DNA from: Actinomycetes bacterium
GTDB lineage: Bacteria; Actinomycetota; Acidimicrobiia; Acidimicrobiales; RAAP-2
DNA: 64,000 bases
Assembly: GCA_021778895.1 (NCBI GenBank)
Contig: JAJYBR010000008.1
Coordinates: 1 to 64,000 of the forward strand
Direction: 5' to 3'
A program made the translations under genes and the position numbers. Under the pieces are notes generated by a model that was not told where the DNA came from, did no database searches, and worked only from the letters and a program-made list of their open reading frames with translations. Below, piece after piece: positions 15,771 through 24,720 of this stretch; the stretch's first letter is position 1, and each line of letters opens with the position of its first letter.

Positions 15771-17792
15771 TCACGACGCCGCGGCGGGGCACGTCAAGCG
15801 AGCCAAGGCCACGCGATGGTTGACGACGGGCGCCGACGCGGCCGTGCCCTGGGTCGTCCACACGAGGTCGTCGCCCGCGACGCGGATCGGGCTCGTCGCG
15901 CCCACGCGACCCGACAGGGTGGTCGCGCGACACCACGACGAGGCCCCGACGCCGAGCCGGTCGAGGACCACGGCGCCGGTGCTCTGCGGGACCTGAGCGA
16001 AGAGCGTCCCGTCGGGGGCCAGCGCCAGTCCGAGGCCGTAGCCGTAGCCTCCCGCCAGACCCGCCAGGTGCGGGAGGGCGACGGCGTGCCAGATCTGCCC
16101 CCCGTCCGCGCTGAGGAGGAGCGGGGTGGTCGAGGTGGGGTCCAGCAAGGCGAGGTCGTGCGCGGAGATGGCGGCCAGCTCGACCGAGGAGCACGCGTCG
16201 ACGGCCGTGACCCACGTCGAGCTGCCCCAGTAGGTGCCGGTGGTCCCGGGGTGGCCGACGAGCAGGGACTGCGCAGCGCCATTCATTGCGCAGTTGCCCG
16301 GCTGGTAGGGGCCAAAGGTGGTGCACGGGCCGCGCAGAGGGCACCCGAGCGCCGCGGGAACCCAGCGGGTCGACCCGAACGGCGCGGTCTCGGTGACCAC
16401 CCCGGTGCCCGAGGTTCGCGCGAACACGGCCTCGACGCGGGGGCCGCGGGACACGAATCCCCCGAATCCCCCGATCGTCGTCCCCGGCGGGTGGGGGATC
16501 AGCCGCCAGTGGCGGCCACCGTCGGTCGTCTCCAGTCCGGCCAGCAGGGTCGGGGGGATCTCCCCGTGCGCGCCGACAGTGGCAACGGCGTAGGCGACGC
16601 TGGGGTGTGCCGGGTCGACCAGAGCCGTCGCGCACGACGGTGGTCCGGAAACGCCGACCAGGGACTCGCCGCTGCCGAGGAGGGCCGGGCGCAAGCCGGT
16701 GGTCCCGATGCGCACCGTCGGGCGCGGGGGTCCGCTGGCCACGATGATGCCCCGATCGCACCAGGTCACGTCACCGGCATCCGGACCGGGCGAGGCCGTC
16801 GAGAGTCCTGACCAGATCGCGGTGAGGGGGTGCAGTGCGGGCTGGGTGGACCACGCGGGCAGCGGCGTCACGGTGATGGTCCGCGGGGTGAGCCAAACGG
16901 TCTTCTCGGTCGCGCTGGCGGTCGCGGTGAAGGAGAGCCACGGCGCTTGGGGACGGGGGGTCTGGGTCGTGAGGTTGAAGCCGAAGGGCCGGCCGATGAT
17001 GGACTCCACGGGGGCGTGGCCGTGGACGACCAGGACGTCGCCGACCTGGGCGCGCACGGCGCTGACCGAGAGTGCCGCGCACGCGTGGTGGGCGTCGCAG
17101 GGCGCACTGGCCGGCGCGACCAGGCGCAAGGGGACCTGGGCGTCGGCCGGCAAGAGCGCGCAGCCACCGGCCGCAACGGCGCACTCCAGGCCGACGGGGT
17201 AGGTTCCCGATGCCAGCGGGTGCACGGTCACGTGGCCGTGGGACCACTGGAACCACGGCGCGGCGGGGACGACGAGCGTTGCTTGCACCACCCGCGCCGA
17301 CACGACGCGGGTGGCCACGCCCGACTCGTCGAGGCCGCTCTGGCACCCGTCCCAGCACAGGTCGACGTAGCCCGAGAGTCCGCTGGGGTGGTGGTGCTGG
17401 TAGGTCATCGTGAGGGTGACGTGCTCGCCGGGACGGACGACCCGCGGCGTGGCGCTCAGCTGGAAGGCGCCGTCGGCCGTGAGATCGGTCGACTGGCCGG
17501 TGAGGGGAACGGGCCAGCTCTCGGCGTGCTGGGTGACGAAGCCCTGCACGGCGATGGCGACCGACGACGATGCCGTCGGGGGCAGGCGGAGGCACCCGTG
17601 CAGGGCTCCCGTCAGCGACTGGGTCAGCACGCTCGTCAACTGCGAGTTCACCGCCCCGCACAGCGCGCTCGGCCACTGCGTTGTGGCTGGCGTCGCGGCA
17701 CCGCTCGCGGTGGGCGCCATCGTGACCAGGAGGGAGAGGATCAACGCGGCTCCCCCGCCGCGCAGGCCCAGGGAGCGACGTGATCGACTCAC
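15771..17792 (-). CDS. Large secreted protein with BNR/Asp-box-like repeats
   Basis: This 673-residue protein starts at a GTG. It has an Arg-rich n-region and a hydrophobic signal segment GAALILSLLVTMAPTASGAA. The N-terminal half looks like beta-sandwich material with paired cysteines. The C-terminal half contains Asp-box-like motifs (TTDGGRHWR near residue 440 and SADGGQIWH near 580), as in sialidase-type beta-propellers. About 16 cysteines fit an extracellular disulfide-bonded protein. No catalytic residues can be assigned. It is probably cell-wall associated or released. Confidence 0.7.
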   Translation of the reverse strand: MSRSRRSLGLRGGGAALILSLLVTMAPTASGAATPATTQWPSALCGAVNSQLTSVLTQSLTGALHGCLRLPPTASSSVAIAVQGFVTQHAESWPVPLTGQSTDLTADGAFQLSATPRVVRPGEHVTLTMTYQHHHPSGLSGYVDLCWDGCQSGLDESGVATRVVSARVVQATLVVPAAPWFQWSHGHVTVHPLASGTYPVGLECAVAAGGCALLPADAQVPLRLVAPASAPCDAHHACAALSVSAVRAQVGDVLVVHGHAPVESIIGRPFGFNLTTQTPRPQAPWLSFTATASATEKTVWLTPRTITVTPLPAWSTQPALHPLTAIWSGLSTASPGPDAGDVTWCDRGIIVASGPPRPTVRIGTTGLRPALLGSGESLVGVSGPPSCATALVDPAHPSVAYAVATVGAHGEIPPTLLAGLETTDGGRHWRLIPHPPGTTIGGFGGFVSRGPRVEAVFARTSGTGVVTETAPFGSTRWVPAALGCPLRGPCTTFGPYQPGNCAMNGAAQSLLVGHPGTTGTYWGSSTWVTAVDACSSVELAAISAHDLALLDPTSTTPLLLSADGGQIWHAVALPHLAGLAGGYGYGLGLALAPDGTLFAQVPQSTGAVVLDRLGVGASSWCRATTLSGRVGATSPIRVAGDDLVWTTQGTAASAPVVNHRVALARLTCPAAAS

Positions 17793-17867
17793 GCTGCGAC
17801 CCTACTGCTGACGACTCGAGAGACCGTCGCCGCAGAGCGCTTGACCAGGGCCAGATATCCTTCGCCC

Positions 17868-18398
17868 ATGGAGGAGGTCGACGGGCGCGCGGCGGTCTCG
17901 CGAGAGACGATCGGCGAGGTCGACCCGGCCTCGGACGAGGCGCGTCGCTGCCTGGCCGCCTACGGCGCGGAGCTCGACGCGCGGTTCCCCGAGGGGTTCG
18001 ACCCCGCCGACCTGGTCGCGCCGAGCGAACTGCGCGCGGAGGGGGGCGCCTTCCTGGTCGTGCGCGCGGCCGGCTGGGCGATCGCGTGCGGCATCGTGCG
18101 CCCGCAGGCCCCCGGGACCGTCGAGCTGAAGCACCTGTGGGTCGACCCGGGTCACCGCGGCCGGGGCGTGGCGCGCCGGCTCCTCGGGGCGCTCGAGGAC
18201 TGGGCCCGCGACCACGGCGCGCGCGAGGCGCGCCTCGACACGCACGCCACCTTGCGCGAGGCGGTCGGGCTGTATCGCACGAGCGGCTACCGCGAGGTCC
18301 CGGCCTACGGCAACAACCCCCACGCCCACCACTGGTTCGCCAAGGACCTCGGGGCTCCCCGTCGACCGGCGCGGACCGCGCCGCGCCGGGGCCCGTGA
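17868..18398 (+). CDS. GNAT-family N-acetyltransferase
   Basis: This 176-residue protein contains the acetyl-CoA binding motif LWVDPGHRGRGVARRLL near residue 86, followed by DTHATLREAVGLYRTSGYREV, the standard GNAT C-terminal region. The substrate is unknown; small-molecule amines or protein N-termini are usual. No Shine-Dalgarno sequence precedes the ATG, and TATCCT lies about 8 nt upstream, so the message could be leaderless. The gene is convergent with the CoA-transferase gene. Confidence 0.8.
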   Translation: MEEVDGRAAVSRETIGEVDPASDEARRCLAAYGAELDARFPEGFDPADLVAPSELRAEGGAFLVVRAAGWAIACGIVRPQAPGTVELKHLWVDPGHRGRGVARRLLGALEDWARDHGAREARLDTHATLREAVGLYRTSGYREVPAYGNNPHAHHWFAKDLGAPRRPARTAPRRGP

Positions 18399-18420
18399 CG
18401 CTGGTCCGGCGCGCGAGTCC

Positions 18421-19947
18421 TCAGGCGGGCCGGCGCATCGAGCCGGTCTGCTCGTAGCGCTCGTGCCACGACAGCGCCTCGCCGAGCAGGTGCGGCGTGT
18501 GGCGCCCGCCGTGGGCCATGGCGCGATCGACGTAGTCCTGGAGCGCGTCGCGGTAGTCGGGGTGGGCGCAGTTCTCGATGATGCGCGCCGCGCGACGCCG
18601 GGGGGCCAGCCCGCGCAGGTCGGCGACCCCGTGCTCGGTCACGATGACGTGGACGTCGTGCTCGGTGTGGTCGACGTGACTCACCATCGGCACGATGCAC
18701 GAGATGTTGCCGCCCACGGCCGTCGAAGGCGTGAGGAACATGGAGATGTACGCGTTGCGTGCGAAGTCGCCCGAGCCGCCGATGCCGTTCTGGATCCGCG
18801 TGCCCATGACGTGGGTCGAGTTGATGTTGCCGTACAGGTCGGCCTCGATGATCCCGTTCATGGCCAGGCAGCCCAGGCGCCGGATCACCTCGGGGTGGTT
18901 CGAGATCTCCTGGGGCCGCAGCAGGATGCGCTCGCGGTACTCGCCGATGTGCTCGCGCAGCTCGTCGGCCCCCGCCTCGCTGAGCGAGAACGCCGTGGCC
19001 GAGATCGATGACAGCGTGCCCGAGCGCAGCAGGGCGAGCATCCCGTCCTGGATGACCTCGGTGTAGGCGGTGAGCGGGCGGAAGGGCCCGCGGTCCAGCT
19101 CGGCCAGCACGGCGTTCGCGATGTTGCCCACGCCCGACTGGAGCGGCAGCAGCGTCGGGGGCAGGCGGCCCGCGCGGACCTCGTGGGTCAGGAACTCGAT
19201 CACGTGCCCGGCGATCTGGCGGGAGGTGTCGTCGACCGGCTTGAAGGGCGCGTTGCGGTCCGGGGCGTTGGTCTCGACGACGGCGACGATCTTCTCGGGC
19301 GCACAGCGCAGGTAGGGCACGCCGATGCGGTCCGATGGGCTGAGGATCTGGATGGGCCGGCGGTTCGGGGGCAGCGCGGTGCCGTAGTAGATGTCGTGCA
19401 TGCCCTCGAACTCGATGGGCTGCCAGGAGTTGACCTCGAGGATGACCCGGTCGGCCATGTCGATCCAGGTCTTGTTGTTGCCCACCGACGACGAGGGGAT
19501 CAGCTCGCCGTTAGTCGCGATGCCGGCGACCTCGATGACGGCGACGTCGAGGTGGCCGAAGAAGCCCTCCCACACCATCTGGGCGACGTGCGAGAGGTGC
19601 AGGTCCAGGTAGTCGAGCTCCCCCGCGTTGATCTTGGCCCGGGTCACCGGGTCCGACTGGTAGGGCATGCGCAGGTCGATGCCGCCGGCCGCGGCCAGGG
19701 CGCCGTCGAGCTCCGGGGCCGTCGAGGCCCCGGTCCACACGCCGACCGTGAAGGCCTCGCCGCGCGCCGTCGAGGCCTTGATGCGCTCCACCAGAGCCGC
19801 CGGCACGGCCTTGGGGTACCCCGAGCCCGTGAAGCCGCTCATCCCCACGTTGTCGCCGGGGCGGATGAAGGCGGCCGCCTCCTCGGGGGACATCACCAGG
19901 TTCGCGATCCGGGCGTTGCGGATGCGCTGGGGGTCACGAGGGGGCAT
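18421..19947 (-). CDS. Acetyl-CoA hydrolase/succinyl-CoA:acetate CoA-transferase family
   Basis: This 508-residue protein has the family's features: an N-terminal RPGDNVGMSGFTGSGYPK glycine-rich region, QSGVGNIANAV near 263, and the catalytic Glu in YTEVIQDG near 290. A C-terminal VTEHGVADLRGLAPRRRA block follows. These enzymes transfer CoA between succinyl-CoA and acetate, or hydrolyse acetyl-CoA. With the ACS-like gene 5 kb away it could balance acetate, acetyl-CoA and succinyl-CoA. An AAAGG site precedes the start. It is divergent from the kdp operon. Confidence 0.85.
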   Translation of the reverse strand: MPPRDPQRIRNARIANLVMSPEEAAAFIRPGDNVGMSGFTGSGYPKAVPAALVERIKASTARGEAFTVGVWTGASTAPELDGALAAAGGIDLRMPYQSDPVTRAKINAGELDYLDLHLSHVAQMVWEGFFGHLDVAVIEVAGIATNGELIPSSSVGNNKTWIDMADRVILEVNSWQPIEFEGMHDIYYGTALPPNRRPIQILSPSDRIGVPYLRCAPEKIVAVVETNAPDRNAPFKPVDDTSRQIAGHVIEFLTHEVRAGRLPPTLLPLQSGVGNIANAVLAELDRGPFRPLTAYTEVIQDGMLALLRSGTLSSISATAFSLSEAGADELREHIGEYRERILLRPQEISNHPEVIRRLGCLAMNGIIEADLYGNINSTHVMGTRIQNGIGGSGDFARNAYISMFLTPSTAVGGNISCIVPMVSHVDHTEHDVHVIVTEHGVADLRGLAPRRRAARIIENCAHPDYRDALQDYVDRAMAHGGRHTPHLLGEALSWHERYEQTGSMRRPA

Positions 19948-19964
19948 GATCGAGCCTTTCGGTA

Positions 19965-20016
19965 CCGGGGGTGGTTACGGCGGGGCATCATAGGCCACTG
20001 TCGCGACCACCCCCGG
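19965..20016. other. Long inverted repeat between the CoA-transferase and kdp genes
   Basis: CCGGGGGTGGT and ACCACCCCCGG are perfect 11-bp complements separated by 30 nt. They sit 18 bp upstream of the CoA-transferase start and about 135 bp upstream of the first kdp-region gene. This could be a leader structure of the minus-strand transcript, a protein-binding dyad or a transcriptional block between divergent units. Confidence 0.45.
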
Positions 20017-20150
20017 GGCCAAGAAGGCAGGACCGGCGCTCGCCGTGTCGATCGCGTGGATTTCCGCGCCCCCGCCGTGACGGAAACGTGAAAGCCGGGC
20101 TCGGCGAGCATCCGCCTCCGTAGGTTCATCAGGCAGACGAGGAGGCAGCC

Positions 20151-20273
20151 GTGCAAGACATCGTGTACGTCGCAGCAACCGTTGGATTCTTCTTTCTGAT
20201 GCACCTGCTCGCGCGGGGATGCGAGCGCCTGATCCACACCGAGGCCGACGAGACGACCGAGGCCCGCCGATGA
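20151..20273 (+). CDS. 40-residue membrane protein at the head of the kdp operon
   Basis: A GTG with a strong GAGGAGG site 6 nt upstream opens a 40-codon frame. One hydrophobic helix (VYVAATVGFFFLMHLLA) precedes a polar tail ERLIHTEADETTEARR. Its stop overlaps the ATG of kdpF, so the two are translationally coupled. It is not KdpF, which follows. I infer an accessory membrane peptide of the Kdp pump or a small leader protein; no family name can be given from sequence alone. Confidence 0.7.
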   Translation: MQDIVYVAATVGFFFLMHLLARGCERLIHTEADETTEARR

Positions 20274-20362
20274 GCCTCGACGACGCGATCTCCTTGGTGG
20301 TGGCCGTCGCCCTGGCCGCCTACCTGGTCTACGCCCTGCTGTTCCCGGAGCGCTTCGGGTGA
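20270..20362 (+). CDS. kdpF: KdpF, small subunit of the K+-transporting ATPase
   Basis: This 30-residue single-span peptide (MSLDDAISLVVAVALAAYLV...) has the length and layout of KdpF, which stabilises the KdpFABC complex in the membrane. It overlaps the preceding small gene by ATGA, and its TGA overlaps the kdpA GTG. Confidence 0.85.
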   Translation: MSLDDAISLVVAVALAAYLVYALLFPERFG

Positions 20363-22071
20363 CCGTCAACGACGTCGCCCAGTTCCTGGTGGTCGTGGCG
20401 GCCCTGGCCGTCACGGTGCCGCTCATGGGCGCCTACATGGCTCGCGTCTACTCGGGGGCGACCTCGCGCCTCGAACGCGTCTTCCGGCCCGTCGAGAACC
20501 TGCTCTACCGCGTCAGTGGCGTGGACCCCGAGTCCGAGCAGACCTGGCGCGGCTACGTCACGAGCCTGCTGGCGTTCTCCGCGGTATCGGTGCTCGTCCT
20601 CTACGGGATCCAGCGGCTCCAAGAGTGGCTGCCTCTGAACCCGGGTCACATCAGCGCACCGAGCGCGCCGCTGGCCTGGAACACCGCGGTGTCCTTCGTG
20701 ACCAACACCAACTGGCAGAACTACAGCGGTGAGACCGCAATGTCGCTGTTCACCCAGATGACGGGACTCACGGTGCAGAACTTCGTGTCGGCGGCTGTCG
20801 GCATCGCGGTCGCCGTCGCGCTGATCCGCGCGCTCTCCCGGTCGCGCACCGCGACCCTGGGCAACTTCTGGGTCGATCTGGTTCGGGGCACCGTCCGGGT
20901 GCTGGTGCCGGTGGCGTCCCTCGCCGCGATCGTGCTCGTCGCGGGCGGCGTCATCCAGAACCTCGACGCGCCGCACCTGGTGCACACGGTCGTCGGCGCG
21001 CGCCAGAGCCTGCCGGGGGGAGCCGTCGCCAGCCAGGAGGCCATCAAGGAGCTCGGCACCAACGGCGGCGGCTTCTTCAACGCCAACTCGGCCCACCCCT
21101 TCGAGAACCCCTCGGGCTTCACCAACGTCTTCGAGATCTGGCTGCTGCTGCTGATCCCCTTCTCGCTGGCGTGGTCCTTCGGCGTCATGGTCGAGCGCCG
21201 CCGCCAGGGGATCGCCATCCTGGCCGCCATGGCCCTCCTGTGGGCGGGCTCGGTCCTGCCGGCGATGGCCCTCGAGGCTCACGGCAATCCGCTCCTGGGT
21301 CCCGGGATCAACCAGCGCGCCAGCGCCACCGTGGTCGGGGGCAACCTGACCGGCAAGGAGGTGCGCTTCGGCGCTGGTCCCTCGGCACTCTTCAACGCCT
21401 CGGCCACGGCCACCTCGACCGGGGCGGTGAACTCGATGAGCGACAGCTACACCGCCCTGGGCGGGGGTGTGCTCCTGGTCAACATGATGCTCGGCGAGGT
21501 CAGTCCCGGGGGCGTGGGCTCCGGCCTCTACGGGATACTGATCCTCGCGATCCTGTCGGTCTTCATCGCCGGACTGATGGTGGGGCGCACGCCGGAGTAC
21601 CTGGGCAAGAAGGTCCAAGCGGCCGAGATGAAGCTCATCGGGCTCTACATCCTGATCGTGCCGGCGTGCGTTCTGGCAGCGACCGCGATCAGCCTCTCGT
21701 TGCCCTCGGTGCGGGCCTCACTGCTCAACCATGGTGCCCACGGGCTCACCGAGATGCTCTACGCCTTCACCTCGGCGTCCAACAACAACGGCTCGGCCTT
21801 CGCGGGACTCAACGGCAACACGACGTTCCTCAACACGGTCCTCGGCGTCTGCATGCTGATCGGGCGCTTCGCTCTGATCGTCCCGGTCATGGCGATCGCC
21901 GGGTCGCTCGGCCGCAAGGGACGGATCCCCGACAGCGCTGGCACCTTGCGCACCGACACCGCGCTGTTCACGACGCTCCTCATTGGCGTGACCGTCATCG
22001 TGGTGGGCCTGACCTACTTCCCGGTCGTCACGCTGGGTCCCATCGTCGAACACCTCGTCACCCACGGCTAG
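20359..22071 (+). CDS. kdpA: K+-transporting ATPase subunit A
   Basis: This 570-residue polytopic membrane protein has the four selectivity-filter-like loops of Kdp[12 protein letters not shown] near 115, [18 protein letters not shown] near 234, a third loop near [10 protein letters not shown], and [12 protein letters not shown] near 475. KdpA is the channel-like K+-binding subunit of the high-affinity Kdp pump. The start is GTG, overlapping the kdpF stop. Length is normal (about 560 in E. coli). Confidence 0.97.
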   Translation: MTVNDVAQFLVVVAALAVTVPLMGAYMARVYSGATSRLERVFRPVENLLYRVSGVDPESEQTWRGYVTSLLAFSAVSVLVLYGIQRLQEWLPLNPGHISAPSAPLAWNTAVSFVTNTNWQNYSGETAMSLFTQMTGLTVQNFVSAAVGIAVAVALIRALSRSRTATLGNFWVDLVRGTVRVLVPVASLAAIVLVAGGVIQNLDAPHLVHTVVGARQSLPGGAVASQEAIKELGTNGGGFFNANSAHPFENPSGFTNVFEIWLLLLIPFSLAWSFGVMVERRRQGIAILAAMALLWAGSVLPAMALEAHGNPLLGPGINQRASATVVGGNLTGKEVRFGAGPSALFNASATATSTGAVNSMSDSYTALGGGVLLVNMMLGEVSPGGVGSGLYGILILAILSVFIAGLMVGRTPEYLGKKVQAAEMKLIGLYILIVPACVLAATAISLSLPSVRASLLNHGAHGLTEMLYAFTSASNNNGSAFAGLNGNTTFLNTVLGVCMLIGRFALIVPVMAIAGSLGRKGRIPDSAGTLRTDTALFTTLLIGVTVIVVGLTYFPVVTLGPIVEHLVTHG

Positions 22072-22078
22072 GAGGGTC

Positions 22079-24121
22079 ATGAGCACCGTGTCCGCCACCC
22101 GTTCTGGTCTGCACCTCGAACCGGCCCTCGTGCGACGCGCGAGCGTCGAGGCGCTGCACAAGCTCAACCCCCGGACCCTGGTGCGCAATCCCGTGATGTT
22201 CATCGTCGAGGTCGTCACGGTGCTGGCGGCGTTCTTCTGGCTCAAGGGCCTGAGCACCCACTCGAGCGCGACCAACGTCTTCGCTGGCGTGACGGTGGCG
22301 TGGCTCGCCGTCACGGTTCTCTTCGCCAACTTCGCCGAGGCCGTCGCCGAAGGCCGCGGGCGGGCCCAGGCCGATGCCCTGCGGCGCACGCGTGCCGACA
22401 CCCTGGCGCGGGTGCGCCGGGACGGCGCGGTCGTGGATACGCCGTCGGCCGACCTGCGCGTGGGCGACGTGTGCGAGGTCGGACCCGGCGAGATCATCCC
22501 GGGCGACGGCGAGATCATCGAGGGGATCGCGACGGTCGACGAGTCGGCCATCACCGGGGAGTCGGCCCCCGTGATCCGGGAGTCCGGCGGGGACCGCTCG
22601 GCGGTGACCGGCGGCACGCGCGTCCTGTCGGACTTCATCGTCGTGCGCATCACCTCGAACCCGGGCGAGACCTTCCTCGACCGGATGATCTCCCTGGTCG
22701 AGGGGGCGAGCCGCCAGAAGACGCCCAACGAGATCGCCCTGGACATCTTGCTGGCCGGGCTGAGCCTCGTCTTCGTCATCGTGATCGTCACCCTGCAGCC
22801 CCTGGCCGCCTACTCGCACGCCACCCAATCGATCGTGGTGCTGGTCGCCCTCTTCGTCTGCCTGATCCCCACGACCATCGGAGCCCTGCTTAGCGCGATC
22901 GGCATCGCGGGCATGGACCGGCTGGTGCAGCGCAACGTCCTGGCGACTTCGGGGCGCGCTGTCGAGGCCGCCGGCGACTGCTCCACGCTGCTGCTCGACA
23001 AGACCGGCACGATCACTTTCGGCAACCGGCGGGCCGTCGACATCGTGCCGGTCGGTGGTGCTGATGTCACCGCGCTGGCCGAGGCGGCGCTGTGGTCGAG
23101 CCTCTCGGACGAGACGCCCGAGGGACGCTCCATCGTCGAGCTGGTCCACGCGACCTACTCCCTGTCTGACGAGCTGCCGGGCGACGCGACCCTCATCCCC
23201 TTCAGCGCGCACACGCGCATGAGCGGGGTGGACGTCGCGGGCCGGCAGATTCGCAAGGGCGCCGGCAGCGCGGTGACGGCCTGGACCGAGTCCTGCGGGA
23301 TCTCCACCCCGACGGACCTCGCGAGCGTCGTCGAGTCGATCAGTGCGGACGGCGGCACGCCGCTCGTGGTGGCCGACGCGACCCGGCTGCTCGGAGTCGT
23401 GCATCTGAAGGACGTGGTCAAGCCGGGCATGGCCGAGCGCTTCGCACAGCTGCGGGCCATGGGGATCCGCACCGTGATGATCACGGGGGACAACCCGCTC
23501 ACCGCGCGAGCGATCGCGGGCGAGGCGGGCGTAGACGACTTCCTCGCCGAGGCGACGCCCGAGGACAAGATGAACCTCATCCGGCGTGAGCAGGCCGGCG
23601 GGCACCTGGTCGCGATGACCGGTGACGGGACGAACGACGCTCCAGCGCTGGCCCAGGCCGACGTCGGTGTGGCGATGAACTCGGGAACGCAGGCCGCCAA
23701 GGAGGCGGGCAACATGGTCGATCTTGACTCGGATCCGACCAAGCTCATCGACATCGTCGAGATCGGCAAGCAGCTGCTCATCACGCGGGGCTCCCTGACG
23801 ACCTTCTCGATCACCAACGACATCGCGAAGTTCTTCGCGATCGTGCCGGCCATGTTCGTCACGCAGTTCCCCGCACTGCGCGCGCTGAACGTGATGCGCC
23901 TGTCGAGCCCCCACTCGGCCATCCTCTCGGCGGTCATCTTCAACGCCCTGATCATCGTGGCCCTGATCCCGCTGGCCCTGCGCGGCGTGCACTTCCGGGC
24001 CGCGGGGGCCTCCTCGATCCTGCGGCGCAACCTGTTGATCTACGGCCTGGGAGGCGCCATCATGCCCTTCGTCGGCATCAAGCTCATCGACATCGTCGTC
24101 ACCGCGCTCGGGGTGCGATGA
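22079..24121 (+). CDS. kdpB: K+-transporting P-type ATPase subunit B
   Basis: This 680-residue protein carries the phosphorylation motif DKTGTIT near residue 307, the actuator loop TGESAP near 160, and [14 protein letters not shown] with the hinge [21 protein letters not shown] near 510-530. KdpB hydrolyses ATP to drive K+ uptake through KdpA. It starts 7 nt after kdpA behind GGAGGG and overlaps kdpC by ATGA. Length is typical. Confidence 0.97.
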   Translation: MSTVSATRSGLHLEPALVRRASVEALHKLNPRTLVRNPVMFIVEVVTVLAAFFWLKGLSTHSSATNVFAGVTVAWLAVTVLFANFAEAVAEGRGRAQADALRRTRADTLARVRRDGAVVDTPSADLRVGDVCEVGPGEIIPGDGEIIEGIATVDESAITGESAPVIRESGGDRSAVTGGTRVLSDFIVVRITSNPGETFLDRMISLVEGASRQKTPNEIALDILLAGLSLVFVIVIVTLQPLAAYSHATQSIVVLVALFVCLIPTTIGALLSAIGIAGMDRLVQRNVLATSGRAVEAAGDCSTLLLDKTGTITFGNRRAVDIVPVGGADVTALAEAALWSSLSDETPEGRSIVELVHATYSLSDELPGDATLIPFSAHTRMSGVDVAGRQIRKGAGSAVTAWTESCGISTPTDLASVVESISADGGTPLVVADATRLLGVVHLKDVVKPGMAERFAQLRAMGIRTVMITGDNPLTARAIAGEAGVDDFLAEATPEDKMNLIRREQAGGHLVAMTGDGTNDAPALAQADVGVAMNSGTQAAKEAGNMVDLDSDPTKLIDIVEIGKQLLITRGSLTTFSITNDIAKFFAIVPAMFVTQFPALRALNVMRLSSPHSAILSAVIFNALIIVALIPLALRGVHFRAAGASSILRRNLLIYGLGGAIMPFVGIKLIDIVVTALGVR

Positions 24122-24711
24122 TGCGCCGGGTCGTGCGCGCCGCGCTCGTAATGCTCCTGAGCCTCACGGTCCTCACCGGGATTGCCTACCCGCTCGTGCT
24201 GACGGGGCTCGCCCAGGTCGCCGTGCCCGGACGGGCCAACGGCTCGCTCCTGTACGCGCACGGGCACGCCGTGGGCTCGTCGCTGATCGGCCAGGCCTTC
24301 ACCAACGCCGCGGGCCAGCCGCTGCCGCAGTACTTCCAGCCGCGCCCCAGCGCGTCGAACTACAACGCCCTGGCCTCGGGTGGCACGAACCTCGGACCGT
24401 CGAACCCGGTGCTGCTGCGCAGCGTGGCGCGCCTCGCGCGCGCCTACCGCGCCTTCAACCACTTGCCACCGGGCACGCCCGTGCCCTCCGATGCCGTCAC
24501 CACGTCGGGTTCCGGGCTCGATCCGGACATCTCGATCGCCAACGCCCTCTTGCAGGCGCCCCGGGTCGCCGCAGCCCGGCACCTGAGTCCCGCGCGCGTC
24601 CGGGCTCTGGTCCAGCGCTACACCCAAAGTCGCATCCTGGGTATCCTGGGCGAGCCGGTCGTCAATGTGCTCGAGTTGAATCTGGCGCTCAACCGAGTCG
24701 GTCGGCATTAG
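24118..24711 (+). CDS. kdpC: K+-transporting ATPase subunit C
   Basis: This 197-residue protein has an N-terminal membrane anchor ([16 protein letters not shown]), then KdpC motifs [35 protein letters not shown] and [22 protein letters not shown]. The C-terminal [10 protein letters not shown] is the usual end. KdpC is the periplasm-facing stabilising subunit of the pump. Two adjacent ATG codons (24118 and 24121) are possible starts; the first overlaps the kdpB stop. Confidence 0.96.
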   Translation: MMRRVVRAALVMLLSLTVLTGIAYPLVLTGLAQVAVPGRANGSLLYAHGHAVGSSLIGQAFTNAAGQPLPQYFQPRPSASNYNALASGGTNLGPSNPVLLRSVARLARAYRAFNHLPPGTPVPSDAVTTSGSGLDPDISIANALLQAPRVAAARHLSPARVRALVQRYTQSRILGILGEPVVNVLELNLALNRVGRH

Positions 24712-24720
24712 GAGGCGTGG

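Noticed and set aside
19948..20150. Possible c-di-AMP (ydaO) riboswitch before the kdp operon
   Set aside because: The conserved helices and junction sequences of that riboswitch are not visible; only the long GC stem at 19965-20016 is present.
22058..23992. 644-codon minus-strand frame opposite kdpB
   Set aside because: kdpB on the plus strand is unambiguous ([17 protein letters not shown]); the antisense frame is compositional.
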